DNA of 64,000 nt from Proteobacteria bacterium ST_bin12 (GCA_002083635.1 MSXP01000001.1:1-64000); one strand, 5' to 3'. Shown: positions 15,850 through 26,256, counted from the stretch's first letter. The notes: generated by a model from the letters alone, not told the origin. Numbers and translations are program-made.

Positions 15850-18792
15850 ATGGATGACATTAAATACACTGCAGTGCCGCATCAACCACATAACAACGGC
15901 CGTAATAACCACAGCCGCACTGGCTATGATGATCAGCTAGATTACGGCACACCAGCTGTTGACTCTGACGTGATGGTGACGCTAGAAATTGACGGTCGCG
16001 AGATTACTGTTCCAGACGGCACCAGCATTATGCGTGCATCGATTTTAGCGGGTGTGAATGTGCCCAAATTATGCGCCACCGATTCGTTAGAGCCATTTGG
16101 CTCTTGCCGTTTGTGCGTGGTAGAAATTGAAGGTCGCCGTGGTTACCCAGCCAGTTGTACCACACCAGTGGCACCAGGCCTAAAAGTGCATACGCAAACC
16201 AGCAAATTAGCCGATATTCGCCGTGGCACCATGGAATTGTATATATCAGATCACCCACTAGATTGCTTAACCTGTGCCACAAATGGTGATTGTGAGTTGC
16301 AAGATATGGCGGGCGCGGTTGGCTTGCGCGAAGTACGTTATGGCTATGAGGGCGAAAATCACCTAAAAGCCGAAAAAGATGAATCAAACCCTTATTTTAC
16401 CTTTGACCCTAGTAAATGTATTGTGTGTAGCCGTTGCGTGCGCGCTTGTGAGGAAACGCAAGGTACATTTGCATTAACCATTTCTGGTCGCGGATTTGAT
16501 TCAAAAGTAGCGTCAGGCATTGAAAACTTTAAAGATTCAGAATGTGTTTCTTGCGGCGCTTGTGTGGCTGCATGCCCAACCGCCACATTAATCGAAAAAA
16601 CCGTGATTGAAGCGGGTGTGCCAGAGCATTCAGTTACCACTACTTGTGCCTATTGCGGTGTAGGTTGTAGCTTTAACGCAGAAATGAAAGGCGAAGAAGT
16701 CATCCGTATGACACCGCACAAAAATGGTGGCGCTAATCATGGCCATTCTTGCGTTAAGGGAAGATTCGCTTGGGGTTACGCTACTCATCAAGACCGCATT
16801 ACTACGCCAATGATACGTAAAAGCATCAAAGATGAGTGGCAAGTGGTGAGCTGGGATGAAGCCATTAACTACGCTGCTTCTGAGATTAAACGTATCTCAG
16901 CCAAGTATGGCAAAGAAAGCATGGGCGGCATTACATCTAGCCGCTGCACCAATGAAGAAGTGTATGTTACGCAGAAACTGGTGCGCGCCGTATTTGGAAC
17001 CAATAACGTAGATACCTGCGCCCGCGTTTGCCACAGCCCAACAGGTTATGGCTTAAAACAAACCATTGGCGAGTCAGCTGGTACACAAACCTTTGATTCT
17101 GTGATGAAAAGTGATGTCATCATGATTATCGGTGCAAACCCCACCGATGGACACCCTGTGTTTGCATCTCAAATGAAACGCCGCTTACGTGAAGGCGCAA
17201 AACTGATTATTGCCGACCCGCGTGAAATTGATTTGGTGGATAACTCACCACATATCCGCGCTGATTATCACCTAAACTTACGCCCTGGTACTAATGTAGC
17301 CTTAATTTCCGCGCTTGCGCATGTGGTTGTGACAGAGGGGTTAGTAAAAGAAGATTTTGTGCGCGAGCGTTGTGAGTGGGATTCTTTTGTACTTTGGCGT
17401 GACTTTGTGGCTAAACCTGAAAACTCACCAGAAGCGCTGGAATCTGTTTTAGGTGTTAAGACGCAAACTATGCGTGAAGCCGCACGGCTTTTCGCTACTG
17501 GCGGCAATGGCGCTATTTACTATGGCTTGGGTGTTACAGAACATAGTCAAGGCTCAACCATGGTGATGGGTATTGCCAATTTGGCGATGGCAACTGGTAA
17601 TGTGGGCCGTGAGGGTGTGGGTATTAACCCATTGCGTGGTCAAAATAACGTGCAGGGCAGCTGCGATATGGGCAGCATGCCGCATGAGTTCCCTGGCTAC
17701 CGCCATGTGTCTGATGATTCCACGCGCGCGCTGTTTGAAAGCGCTTGGGGCAGGCCATTAAGTAACGATCCGGGTTTGCGTATTCCTAATATGCTGGATT
17801 TGGCGGGAGAGGGTAAATTTAAAGCTTTGTATTGCGTGGGTGAGGATATCGCGCAATCAGATCCGAATACGCAACATGTAACACACGCTTTAGAAAGTAT
17901 GGAATGCGTGATTGTGCAAGATTTGTTCTTAAACGAAACAGCCATGTATGCGCATGTGTTCTTCCCAGGGGCTTCGTTTTTAGAAAAAAGCGGCACATTT
18001 ACTAACGCTGAGCGCCGTATTTCACCTGTGCGCCGTGTCATGACGCCCAAAAATGGTCATGGCGAGCGAGGTTTAGAAGATTGGGAAATAACTGCCAAAT
18101 TGTCAGCAGCTTTAGGCTATGACATGCAATACAAGCACGCCAGTGAAATTATGGATGAAATCGCCGCCTTAACACCAACCTTTAAAGGTGTCAGTTTTGC
18201 TAAATTAGATGAGCTAGGCAGCATTCAATGGCCATGCGATGATGAAAATCCAGAAGGCACACCGACTATGCACATTGATGCATTTGTGCGCGGTAAAGGC
18301 AAATTCTTTATCACACAATATGTGCCGACCACTGAAAAAGTGAACGCTAAATTCCCATTAATACTGACGACAGGCCGTATTTTGAGCCAATACAATGTAG
18401 GCGCACAAACCCGCCGTACGCTAAATAACGCTTGGCATGCAGAGGATATTGTAGAGATTCATCCGCATGATGCCGAAGAGCGCGGTATTAAAGAAGGTGA
18501 TTGGGTAGGTATTGCCAGCCGTGCAGGTGAAACGGTTTTACGTGCAACCTTAACGGAGCGCGTGCAAGCTGGGGTGATTTACACTACGTTCCATCACCCA
18601 GAATCTGGCGCAAACGTGATTACAACGGACAATAGCGATTGGGCGACCAACTGCCCAGAATTTAAAGTGACGGCGGTACAAGTGACGCGCGTGAATCAAT
18701 TATCTGATTGGCAAAAAGACTACAAAACCTTTAGTGAAGCGCAGATTGCGTTTACAGGCAAAAAATCTGCTCAAACTAAGCAGCCTGCTTGA
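15850..18792 (+). CDS. fdsA: NAD-dependent formate dehydrogenase, catalytic alpha subunit
   Basis: A 980-residue Mo/bis-MGD enzyme that oxidises formate to CO2. The N-terminal relay is complete: [2Fe-2S] ligands Cys75, 86, 89 and 103; a His-Cys cluster His135, Cys139, 142 and 148; and two ferredoxin clusters (CIVCSRC at 190 and CVSCGAC at 232). The catalytic part starts with CAYCGVGC at 266. The molybdenum ligand is Cys394 in ARVCHSPTG, so it is a Cys rather than a Sec enzyme. The C-terminal cofactor-binding domain starts near residue 835. In a methylotroph it ends the C1 oxidation route and yields NADH. Confidence 0.95.
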   Translation: MDDIKYTAVPHQPHNNGRNNHSRTGYDDQLDYGTPAVDSDVMVTLEIDGREITVPDGTSIMRASILAGVNVPKLCATDSLEPFGSCRLCVVEIEGRRGYPASCTTPVAPGLKVHTQTSKLADIRRGTMELYISDHPLDCLTCATNGDCELQDMAGAVGLREVRYGYEGENHLKAEKDESNPYFTFDPSKCIVCSRCVRACEETQGTFALTISGRGFDSKVASGIENFKDSECVSCGACVAACPTATLIEKTVIEAGVPEHSVTTTCAYCGVGCSFNAEMKGEEVIRMTPHKNGGANHGHSCVKGRFAWGYATHQDRITTPMIRKSIKDEWQVVSWDEAINYAASEIKRISAKYGKESMGGITSSRCTNEEVYVTQKLVRAVFGTNNVDTCARVCHSPTGYGLKQTIGESAGTQTFDSVMKSDVIMIIGANPTDGHPVFASQMKRRLREGAKLIIADPREIDLVDNSPHIRADYHLNLRPGTNVALISALAHVVVTEGLVKEDFVRERCEWDSFVLWRDFVAKPENSPEALESVLGVKTQTMREAARLFATGGNGAIYYGLGVTEHSQGSTMVMGIANLAMATGNVGREGVGINPLRGQNNVQGSCDMGSMPHEFPGYRHVSDDSTRALFESAWGRPLSNDPGLRIPNMLDLAGEGKFKALYCVGEDIAQSDPNTQHVTHALESMECVIVQDLFLNETAMYAHVFFPGASFLEKSGTFTNAERRISPVRRVMTPKNGHGERGLEDWEITAKLSAALGYDMQYKHASEIMDEIAALTPTFKGVSFAKLDELGSIQWPCDDENPEGTPTMHIDAFVRGKGKFFITQYVPTTEKVNAKFPLILTTGRILSQYNVGAQTRRTLNNAWHAEDIVEIHPHDAEERGIKEGDWVGIASRAGETVLRATLTERVQAGVIYTTFHHPESGANVITTDNSDWATNCPEFKVTAVQVTRVNQLSDWQKDYKTFSEAQIAFTGKKSAQTKQPA

Positions 18793-18817
18793 TGCTTTTT
18801 AACTGAAGTAGCTAATT

Positions 18818-19702
18818 TTGTCCGAGCAATTTGTTTTAACTGACTCACTATTTTCGATTGATGCGCCGCTAACTGAGGTCAATGTCACGCGCTGGCGAAA
18901 TGGTGAGCTAAGTAAGGTGCAAGATAAAGTAGCGGAAGAAGTGCCGATTGCGCTGGTCTACAACGGCGTATCGCATGCCGTGATGTTGGCTACGCCATTG
19001 GATTTAGAAGATTTTGCGCTGGGTTTTTCGCTATCAGAAGGTATATTGCGCGATAAAAGCGATTTATACGATATTGAAGTTGTGAAGCAGCCGCAGGGCA
19101 TTGAGTTGCGTTTGGAGATAGCGTCAGAATGTTTTGCTAAGATGAAAGAACGTCGCCGTAATTTGGTTGGACGTACAGGTTGTGGCATTTGTGGGGCAGA
19201 AAGCTTAGAGCAAGCCTTGCGATTACCTCAAATGGATAATGCCAATAAAAACGCCGTTTCTAAACCGCTTTTGGCTGCAAATATACAAGCCGCTTTTCAT
19301 GCGATTCAAAACAAACAGACTTTGCAGCAAGCTACTGGTGCAACACACGCATGTGCTTGGATTGATGCGCAAGGCGAGGCTATGTTAGTGCGCGAAGATG
19401 TGGGCCGCCACAATGCAATGGATAAATTGATTGGCGCCCTAGCTAGGCAAGATAATAACAGGCAAGAAAATAAAGAAGCAAAACGACCAAATCAACATGA
19501 TGGGTTTGTGTTAACTTCAAGCCGTGCCAGTGTAGAAATGGTGCAAAAAGTAGCAACAGCAGGTATAGAAGTATTGGCAGCTATTTCTGCACCTACAGGC
19601 TTGGCGATTCGCATCGCTGAAACGTATGGTGTTACCTTAATTGGTTTTTTGCGCGATAATCAATTTGTTATTTATGCACATAAACAGCGCGTGCAATTTT
19701 AA
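18818..19702 (+). CDS. fdhD: Formate dehydrogenase sulfurtransferase
   Basis: A 294-residue FdhD, which moves sulfur from a cysteine desulfurase to bis-MGD before it enters formate dehydrogenase. The catalytic pair is in GRTGCGICGAE (Cys122 and Cys125). REDVGRHNAMDKLIG near residue 200 and SSRASVEMVQKVA are family motifs. The start is TTG, 25 bases after fdsA. A short poorly conserved Gln/Asn/Lys-rich insert lies near residues 213-226. Confidence 0.92.
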   Translation: MSEQFVLTDSLFSIDAPLTEVNVTRWRNGELSKVQDKVAEEVPIALVYNGVSHAVMLATPLDLEDFALGFSLSEGILRDKSDLYDIEVVKQPQGIELRLEIASECFAKMKERRRNLVGRTGCGICGAESLEQALRLPQMDNANKNAVSKPLLAANIQAAFHAIQNKQTLQQATGATHACAWIDAQGEAMLVREDVGRHNAMDKLIGALARQDNNRQENKEAKRPNQHDGFVLTSSRASVEMVQKVATAGIEVLAAISAPTGLAIRIAETYGVTLIGFLRDNQFVIYAHKQRVQF

Positions 19703-19728
19703 TATTAACTATTTTTAAAGCTTAAGCG

Positions 19729-19953
19729 ATGCAAACTGAACAATTAATTAAAATGGCCAATCAGATTGGCGACTTTTATGAATCGTATCCAGACGAAAAT
19801 CAAGTTAAGCAGGATATTGCAGGGCACTTAAACAAATTTTGGGCATTGCAAATGCGTCAACAATTGGCACAACATGTAAAAAATACCAACGGTGAAGGTT
19901 TGCATCTGAAAGTGGCAGCAGCTATTGCTAGCAACCATTTAGAAATCCAATAA
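19729..19953 (+). CDS. fdsD: Formate dehydrogenase delta subunit
   Basis: A 74-residue cytoplasmic protein of the FdsD family. It has the typical start QTEQLIKMANQIGDFYESYP and a HLNKFWALQMRQQL core. It is needed for assembly or activity of FdsABG in related bacteria but carries no cofactor motif. It closes the operon 27 bases after fdhD. No obvious terminator was seen before the converging gene 36 bases on. Confidence 0.9.
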   Translation: MQTEQLIKMANQIGDFYESYPDENQVKQDIAGHLNKFWALQMRQQLAQHVKNTNGEGLHLKVAAAIASNHLEIQ

Positions 19954-19989
19954 GCTAGTAGTCTTGTTGGATATTGCTATTGAATAAAC

Positions 19990-21642
19990 TTATGAAACGC
20001 GCTGAAACAAGCTAAAGCTTTCGCGTCGCTCATTTAAGCGCTTGCCGCTCCAAATCAAGTTCCAGTCAGATCCTGGCTCAACTTTTTCTCGGCCTCTTTC
20101 ATCTTGAATCAAATATAAATCACAGTTGAGATTTTGCTCGGTTTCAAAGGCTAACGTTTTTACATCGGCGTAATAGTGCAACAAATCACGCTGTGCCTCA
20201 CCCAAATGATTGCTAGTGATGCATGCATATTTTTGTGGAAGCGCCATTTTAAATTGGGTAAATACGGGGCCGTAGCTGCGCGCAGAATCAATCATCGGCA
20301 GCCATAAAGTCATCAGCAATGTCCAAACACAAGTCATGCCAATCGCCCAATTAGTGGTGCTAGAACGGTTAGAATGTTGTGAACGGAAGATAGCAAACAA
20401 CCAAATTAAACTGACGGCTACTGCCAAAATCACGGCAACAAAATTAAAATTAAGCTGAGTCATGCCCGATAAGAAAGTCAGGCGCTCTTTAATTTTAACT
20501 GGATTGCCAGTCATCATCGCAATCCAGCCTAGCCAAATAAGGCCACTCATTAAGCCAAATAAAATTAGTCCAAACCAATTCAACGCGCCAGCCGTACCGC
20601 GCTTTAAGGTTTCAATGCTGCCGCCTGCCATTGCAGTAAGCGGTATTAATAAGGGTAGTGCAAATATCTCTTTGCGTTCTGCGCCAAAGCCAATTAATAC
20701 CAAAGCGACGATGCTGAACGTGATGATTAACTGAAATTTAGGCTTGTTGAGTAGCTGTGTGCGATAGCGCCAGCAGGCCCAAATGGCTAAAGGCAATGCA
20801 GGCCATGCATACCACACTAAGGTTTTTAAAAAATATAGATGAAAGGTTTGCTGAAACTGCGCTATGGATTGAAGCCACCAGTCATTAATTATCTCAGGCT
20901 GAAAAATTGAACATAATATCGGCCAAATTAGCAAAAATGGACTGGCAACGACAAGCGATAATGCAATCACTTGTAAATAACTTTTGCTACGCCAAAATGC
21001 AAATAAGCACGGTAGCGCCACGCAAGTGGCTATTAAAATGCTTATAGGAAGTAAGCCGGTGGATAAAAAACTGACACTGAGCGCAAGGCCAAATAAAATA
21101 CTGGCGCGGTATGGTCGCCTTTTGCTTAAAGCTAGCGCATAGAATCCAGTGGCTAGTCCTGCCAAACTTGCCACCGCTGGCGTTAAAGTATGGGCGCTAA
21201 TCACTAAACCAAGTGTACCCATTAAAACAAATGTGGTTTGGCGGCCAGCGCCTTTCCCCCACAGTTCGCGGCCTGTCATGCCTACCATCAAAAAAGTGAT
21301 TAGCATCCATAAGCCAGTGGCAATACGTGCGCCATCGTGTAAAGGCAAAATGGGTTGAAAAACTTTGGCTAAAGCAGCGGCGCTTAAGTAGAAAAGTGGC
21401 GGGTAGATTATTTTGTTTGAGCTTGCGGCACTCGGTACTAAATATTCACCAGTATCTAAAATGGTTTTAATCACACTAATGCTATGCGATTCAAAGGGTT
21501 TCCATGGCGCATGGCCAATCAATCCCATTAATAACCACACGCCGCACAATATTAATAACAGATGCGTTTTGGCGCGCTCGCCCACGCGCGCGCGCGGGGT
21601 AGACATATTGCCTTGCCAATCGTGATCTAAATCAAAGCGCAT
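19990..21642 (-). CDS. GT39/ArnT-like membrane glycosyltransferase
   Basis: A 550-residue protein with about 10-12 predicted membrane helices and a soluble C-terminal part of about 100 residues. The first periplasmic loop reads WKPFESHSISVIKTIL, which resembles the DE/EA-type loop of PMT-family enzymes that use polyprenyl-phosphate sugars. It may modify lipid A or another envelope glycan; the acceptor is unknown. The first ATG (21642) has no ribosome binding site. An ATG at 21606 has AAGG four bases upstream and would drop 12 residues. Confidence 0.65.
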   Translation of the reverse strand: MRFDLDHDWQGNMSTPRARVGERAKTHLLLILCGVWLLMGLIGHAPWKPFESHSISVIKTILDTGEYLVPSAASSNKIIYPPLFYLSAAALAKVFQPILPLHDGARIATGLWMLITFLMVGMTGRELWGKGAGRQTTFVLMGTLGLVISAHTLTPAVASLAGLATGFYALALSKRRPYRASILFGLALSVSFLSTGLLPISILIATCVALPCLFAFWRSKSYLQVIALSLVVASPFLLIWPILCSIFQPEIINDWWLQSIAQFQQTFHLYFLKTLVWYAWPALPLAIWACWRYRTQLLNKPKFQLIITFSIVALVLIGFGAERKEIFALPLLIPLTAMAGGSIETLKRGTAGALNWFGLILFGLMSGLIWLGWIAMMTGNPVKIKERLTFLSGMTQLNFNFVAVILAVAVSLIWLFAIFRSQHSNRSSTTNWAIGMTCVWTLLMTLWLPMIDSARSYGPVFTQFKMALPQKYACITSNHLGEAQRDLLHYYADVKTLAFETEQNLNCDLYLIQDERGREKVEPGSDWNLIWSGKRLNERRESFSLFQRVS

Positions 21643-21740
21643 GGTTTATTGTTAAGTAATATTAATATAAAGATATTTTAACACTGCTTGTTTTTGCACT
21701 AACTATTTTTAAGCAACATAAAAAAATTGCCGCCAAAATA

Positions 21741-21766
21741 AAAAAGGCAGCTAAGCTGCCTTTTTT
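21741..21766 (-). terminator. Terminator after rpmE
   Basis: A perfect 11-bp stem (21741-21751 with 21755-21765) has a 3-base loop and A5/T6 flanks. On the minus strand it lies 20 bases past the rpmE stop and upstream of the GT39 gene. Confidence 0.87.
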
Positions 21767-21785
21767 GCAAAACACGCGCAAATAA

Positions 21786-21986
21786 TTACATGCCGTATTT
21801 TTGTTTGAATTTCTCAACACGACCAGCTGTGTCTAATATTTTTTGTTTGCCTGTGTAAAAAGGGTGGCATTGTGAACACACCTCAATACTCATGTCACGA
21901 CCATGCGTAGAGCGTGTTTTAAATTTGCTACCACAGCTACAAGTAACGTTGATTTCTGGGTAGTTTGGATGTGTATCAGCTTTCAT
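21786..21986 (-). CDS. rpmE: 50S ribosomal protein L31 (zinc-binding form)
   Basis: A 66-residue L31 with the four zinc ligands Cys16, Cys18, Cys37 and Cys40. This is the form replaced by zinc-free paralogues when zinc is scarce. I start it at the ATG at 21986, preceded by an AGAGAG motif. An upstream in-frame start would add a hydrophobic extension not found in L31. It lies 109 bases after rho on the same strand. Confidence 0.94.
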   Translation of the reverse strand: MKADTHPNYPEINVTCSCGSKFKTRSTHGRDMSIEVCSQCHPFYTGKQKILDTAGRVEKFKQKYGM

Positions 21987-22095
21987 GCTTTTCTCTCTAA
22001 ATTTAAGCAGTTGCAGTAAACCGCGTATTATCTGCCAAAAAGTGAGCTTTGGCAAGATTAATGTTTGAATATATGTTTATATATATATATTCGTT

Positions 22096-23355
22096 TTAGC
22101 CTCTGCGCATGCTGTCAAAAAAGTCAGCATTGTTTTTGGTCGCCTTGATTTTGTCTAGCAAGAATTCCATCGCTTCCAAATCGTCCATTGGGTAAAGCAA
22201 TTTACGTAATACCCAAATTTTCTGCAATACGTCTTTTTCAATGAGCAGTTCTTCTTTGCGTGTGCCTGATTTATTGACGTTAATGGCAGGGTAGAGGCGT
22301 TTTTCAGCCATTTTACGGTCAAGATGGATTTCCATATTGCCGGTGCCTTTAAATTCCTCATAAATCACATCATCCATGCGCGAGCCAGTATCGACAAGGG
22401 CTGTAGCAATAATGGTGAGTGATCCGCCTTCTTCAATATTACGTGCCGCACCAAAGAAGCGTTTAGGGCGTTGTAGCGCATTGGCATCCACACCACCTGT
22501 TAATACTTTGCCCGATGATGGAATCACCGTGTTGTAAGCGCGTGCTAGGCGGGTAATCGAATCCAGCAAAATCACCACATCTTTTTTATGTTCAACCAAG
22601 CGTTTGGCTTTTTCTAATACCATTTCAGCCACTTGCACGTGGCGCGTTGCAGGCTCATCAAAGGTAGAAGCGACTACTTCACCTTTAACTGAGCGCGTCA
22701 TTTCCGTTACTTCTTCTGGGCGCTCATCAATCAGCAATACAATCAAAATCACATCAGGATGATTAGCGGTAATCGCGTGTGCAATATTTTGCATCATCAC
22801 GGTTTTGCCGCTTTTTGGGCTGGCGACTAACAATCCGCGTTGACCACGACCAATTGGTGCAATCATATCAATCACGCGGCTAGTGATATTTTCTTCGCCA
22901 CGGATTTCGCGTTCTAGTGTTAGGGGAATTGTTGGAAAAAGTGGGGTTAAGTTTTCAAATAAAATCTTATGTTTGGTGTTTTCTGGCGCTTCACCGTTTA
23001 CTTGGTCTACTTTAACTAGTGCAAAATAACGCTCACCGTCTTTAGGGGTGCGAATTTCGCCTTGAATGCTGTCGCCTGTGTGTAGATTAAAGCGTCTGAT
23101 TTGAGATGGCGACACATAAATGTCGTCAGGCCCGGCTAAATAAGAGGTATCAGGCGAGCGTAAAAATCCAAATCCATCCTGCAACACTTCTAAAGTACCG
23201 TCACCAAAAATACTGTCACCTTTTTTTGCTTTATTTTTCAGAATAGCAAAAATCAAATCTTGCTTGCGCATACGGCTGGCATTATCAATTTCATTGGTAA
23301 TTGCCATTTCAACTAATTCGGTAACGGGCAGGTGTTTTAGGTCAGATAAATGCAT
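22096..23355 (-). CDS. rho: Transcription termination factor Rho
   Basis: A 419-residue hexameric RNA helicase that ends transcription at Rho-dependent sites. It has an N-terminal RNA-binding domain ([12 protein letters not shown] near residue 58, [10 protein letters not shown]). The Walker A SPKSGKT is near residue 180, [18 protein letters not shown] is Walker B, and the Q/R-loop region is complete. The length equals that of E. coli Rho. A GAGAG-AA-CTCTC inverted repeat lies directly before the start codon. It sits 112 bases after trxA, the same order as in E. coli. Confidence 0.97.
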   Translation of the reverse strand: MHLSDLKHLPVTELVEMAITNEIDNASRMRKQDLIFAILKNKAKKGDSIFGDGTLEVLQDGFGFLRSPDTSYLAGPDDIYVSPSQIRRFNLHTGDSIQGEIRTPKDGERYFALVKVDQVNGEAPENTKHKILFENLTPLFPTIPLTLEREIRGEENITSRVIDMIAPIGRGQRGLLVASPKSGKTVMMQNIAHAITANHPDVILIVLLIDERPEEVTEMTRSVKGEVVASTFDEPATRHVQVAEMVLEKAKRLVEHKKDVVILLDSITRLARAYNTVIPSSGKVLTGGVDANALQRPKRFFGAARNIEEGGSLTIIATALVDTGSRMDDVIYEEFKGTGNMEIHLDRKMAEKRLYPAINVNKSGTRKEELLIEKDVLQKIWVLRKLLYPMDDLEAMEFLLDKIKATKNNADFFDSMRRG

Positions 23356-23410
23356 GAGAGAACTCTCTAGAAGGGACTAACTAAGGGATTTTAGATGGTG
23401 TAAATGATTT

Positions 23411-23447
23411 AAAAAAGTCTAGTTTCTGGTGAATTTAGAAACTAGAC
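23411..23447 (-). terminator. Terminator between trxA and rho
   Basis: A perfect 11-bp stem (23417-23427 with 23437-23447) has a 9-base loop. On the minus strand it ends in six T (23416-23411), so it can end trxA transcription before rho. Confidence 0.88.
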
Positions 23448-23466
23448 GTGTTGATAAAGATAATAT

Positions 23467-23793
23467 TTAGATATTACTATCAATAAAAGCGGTTAATTGT
23501 GATTTCGATAATGCGCCAACTTTAGTCGCTTCCACATTACCATTCTTAAATAGCATTAATGTTGGGATACCGCGGATGCCGTATTTTGGTGGCGTTTGCT
23601 GGTTGTCATCGATGTTTAGCTTAGCTACTTTTAAGCGACCAGCATATTCTTTGCTAATATCATCTAAAATTGGTGCAATCATTTTGCAGGGCCCGCACCA
23701 CTCTGCCCAGTAGTCTACTAAAACAGGAAGTGAAGATTGCAGTACTTCCTGCTCAAAAGCAGCATCGCTTAAATGGGTAATGTGTTCGCTCAT
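23467..23793 (-). CDS. trxA: Thioredoxin 1
   Basis: A 108-residue cytoplasmic thioredoxin with the active site WCGPCK (Cys33 and Cys36) and the cis-Pro loop [10 protein letters not shown]. It reduces protein disulfides, peroxiredoxins such as the BCP protein at 7150-7617, and ribonucleotide reductase. A GAGGT ribosome binding site precedes the ATG. The 200 bases upstream (23794-23993) are very AT-rich and hold no gene I can see. Confidence 0.96.
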   Translation of the reverse strand: MSEHITHLSDAAFEQEVLQSSLPVLVDYWAEWCGPCKMIAPILDDISKEYAGRLKVAKLNIDDNQQTPPKYGIRGIPTLMLFKNGNVEATKVGALSKSQLTAFIDSNI

Positions 23794-23993
23794 GGTGACC
23801 TCGGTGTAGAAATTTGACGGTTGACTGAATAATGTAAGATAACTTAAATATTATGATTATTTCTGTTATTTAAATAGCGTCTTTAAACGTATTTTCAAGA
23901 CATTAACAAAAATATAATTAAAACTTTGTCAGTTATGATTATTGTATATTCAGTACAAACTAACTTATTAATAGTATAACAACACTAATTCAC

Positions 23994-25550
23994 TTATATC
24001 AAGCTGAATTGAAAGCGCTCAAAGCTTGCTGTGCGCTCTACTAGTTTTGTCGTGCGCACCTTGCTCACGCTATTGTTATAGTGAAGCTCAACGGTACTGC
24101 CTACTTTGCATAAACCAACAGCGGTGATAATGCTGGCAGGCTGTTTTAATGCAGACAACTCGGGCAGCAATAATGCTTCACTTTCTAATGCGTTGTCATC
24201 TGCGCGAATACTCACTGCTGATGCGCTAGGGGAAATTAACTGTAAACCAACATCTAATTGTTTTAACTCGTTCACATTGGCCCAACGTAGTACGGCTAAC
24301 TCCCAAGTTTTGGTGTTGTTATCTTTCATCGCGACGACATCGCCAATATGTGCAGTGGCCATAGACGAATTGAATTTACGCAAAGCATAACCACCAGCGC
24401 TCACGTTCAAAATCTGCCATCTTGATGGCCTATAAACGCCGTTTGTATTAAGCCCGCTAATGCCTTGTTGAGCGTTAAATTGTGTGCCCACTTCGCGAAT
24501 TAAGTGATGCGTGGTGTTAATGCCAATACTCAGCTCCACCCCATCACTTTTTTTGCTTCTTGAAAATAAACGCTGTGGGGTTTTGCCAAACTGTTTGATT
24601 AAGTGTGCAAGTAGGTCTTCAAAATGACTCTCAATAGCATTTTTTGGCATGCTACCGTCGTTTGGTACAACGCCCTCTTGCAATAGCTTAATATGCTGAT
24701 GAATTTGTCTGGCTAAATTTACGGTAACCAAAAGTATATCGGTGCTGCCATCTGGTATATCTTTGTTTTTAACAAAAGCAGTCGGTGGTTTTGTACTGTC
24801 AAGCGGCACTAAAAATACACCAGTAGGATTTTCAATCAAACCTAATGGCCTTAATTCAACCTGATGAGCAACATTGCCAAGATAAGCGTCCACTTTCAGA
24901 ATGTCTTGATTGGCGAGATGTTGCGGGTTAGCCAAATTTAAAAGCAAAGCTTGCGCGTAAATGGTATTAACTGAGCTAGCATTCACGCTTGTGTAATGCT
25001 CGGTAACAGGTAGCTTTTCTGCAGATTGCTGAAGCGCGCAATAATAAAGCTGATGTAATTCACCCCACAGTGAAACTGGCGCGCTAGCATAGGTCAAGTG
25101 ATGAATCAGCATCATCTCTTTACAAGCATGAATGGCACGTTGAATGACGAGTGCTGTGGTTTTGCTGCTACCTAAATTAAGAATTTTGTTTTGCAAATCT
25201 ACTAATGCAAACTTATAGCCAAATGCAAATTCTTGCCATAGTTGCTCGGCAGCATCAGCAAATGCCTGCTCATTTTTTGAAATCGGCAAGCTAGCGCTAC
25301 TGAAGTGCGGAATTAAGTCTTGATAAATCTGAATCGCGGAGGGGCGATATAACTCAAGCGCATTCAGGCGATTGGTAAAAGCAACTTTTTGGCTATTGAT
25401 GATCTGTAGCTCTTCAATTAAATCTGTTGCCGCTCTAATCGGGTCGCCAAATGGAAGATTTTGAATAAATTCGTTAATTTTATGCGCACGAGTTTCGGCC
25501 AATAAAATTGGGTTATTATCTAAATTGGGTAACTTGAGACTGATTGGCAT
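23994..25550 (-). CDS. Unknown protein with PilZ-like C-terminal part
   Basis: A 518-residue soluble protein that I do not recognise as a named family. It has no signal peptide or membrane helix. Residues 1-330 are mainly helical. Near residue 380 the stretch RPSRWQILNVSAGGYALR contains the [DN]xSxxG pattern and nearby Arg residues of PilZ domains, which bind c-di-GMP. A beta-rich region follows to the end. A c-di-GMP effector role is therefore an inference. The ATG at 25550 has GGAG six bases upstream, whereas the longer start at 25565 would place that site inside the gene. Confidence 0.6.
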   Translation of the reverse strand: MPISLKLPNLDNNPILLAETRAHKINEFIQNLPFGDPIRAATDLIEELQIINSQKVAFTNRLNALELYRPSAIQIYQDLIPHFSSASLPISKNEQAFADAAEQLWQEFAFGYKFALVDLQNKILNLGSSKTTALVIQRAIHACKEMMLIHHLTYASAPVSLWGELHQLYYCALQQSAEKLPVTEHYTSVNASSVNTIYAQALLLNLANPQHLANQDILKVDAYLGNVAHQVELRPLGLIENPTGVFLVPLDSTKPPTAFVKNKDIPDGSTDILLVTVNLARQIHQHIKLLQEGVVPNDGSMPKNAIESHFEDLLAHLIKQFGKTPQRLFSRSKKSDGVELSIGINTTHHLIREVGTQFNAQQGISGLNTNGVYRPSRWQILNVSAGGYALRKFNSSMATAHIGDVVAMKDNNTKTWELAVLRWANVNELKQLDVGLQLISPSASAVSIRADDNALESEALLLPELSALKQPASIITAVGLCKVGSTVELHYNNSVSKVRTTKLVERTASFERFQFSLI

Positions 25551-25721
25551 ATAAACTCCACGCAATGCTTTATATTAAGAGCTAATGTAAAATTTGTCAC
25601 TTTTTAAATGATTAACTATTCAATTAAAGGCAAATAAAATGTGTATTTGCACAATTGATAAACCATCGAATCGCGTGAAATAATTTTAGAATAATAATTG
25701 TAATATCAACTTAGATTATAT

Positions 25722-26255
25722 ATGAGATTGAAAAAACCTATGCTAGCTAAAAACCAGTTTTCATGGCTGATGACAATTTTTGTTTTATTTAGCTTAAATT
25801 TCACAGTGCATGCTGCTGATTCATTGGTGCGCAAAGACTTTACATTAAAAGGCTTTATGCTAAAAGACACGGCGGGCAAAAAACACACGCTTTCTCAATA
25901 CAAAGGCAAATGGGTGATTGTCAATTATTGGGCCACTTGGTGCCCGCCTTGTTTAGAAGAAGTGCCTGACTTGGTGGCGCTATACGATAGCCGCAAAAAT
26001 AAAGACTTGATGTTGCTAGGCGTGGTGTTTGATTACAAAGATACGACGGAAGTGGCAGAGTATGTGGATGATATGCTGATGTCATACCCGATTGTGTTGG
26101 GTGACGATGAGGTTGTTAAACAAATTGGCAGTGCAGAAGTGATGCCAACCACTTATATTTACAATCCGCGCGGAGTTTTGGTTAAAACCAAACGCGGATT
26201 GGTGACTAAGGCATATCTTGAAGATTTAATCAGTAACGGCTCAAAAAAACCATAA
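25722..26255 (+). CDS. TlpA-like periplasmic thioredoxin
   Basis: A 177-residue exported or membrane-anchored thioredoxin-fold protein. The signal or anchor covers residues 12-32 and ends VHAAD. The active site WCPPC is at Cys74 and Cys77, and the cis-Pro loop is VMPTTYIYNP. Proteins of this type reduce periplasmic disulfides, often for cytochrome c maturation, and this organism makes several c-type cytochromes. A second ATG at 25740 is possible; neither start has a clear ribosome binding site. Confidence 0.8.
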   Translation: MRLKKPMLAKNQFSWLMTIFVLFSLNFTVHAADSLVRKDFTLKGFMLKDTAGKKHTLSQYKGKWVIVNYWATWCPPCLEEVPDLVALYDSRKNKDLMLLGVVFDYKDTTEVAEYVDDMLMSYPIVLGDDEVVKQIGSAEVMPTTYIYNPRGVLVKTKRGLVTKAYLEDLISNGSKKP

Positions 26256-26256
26256 T

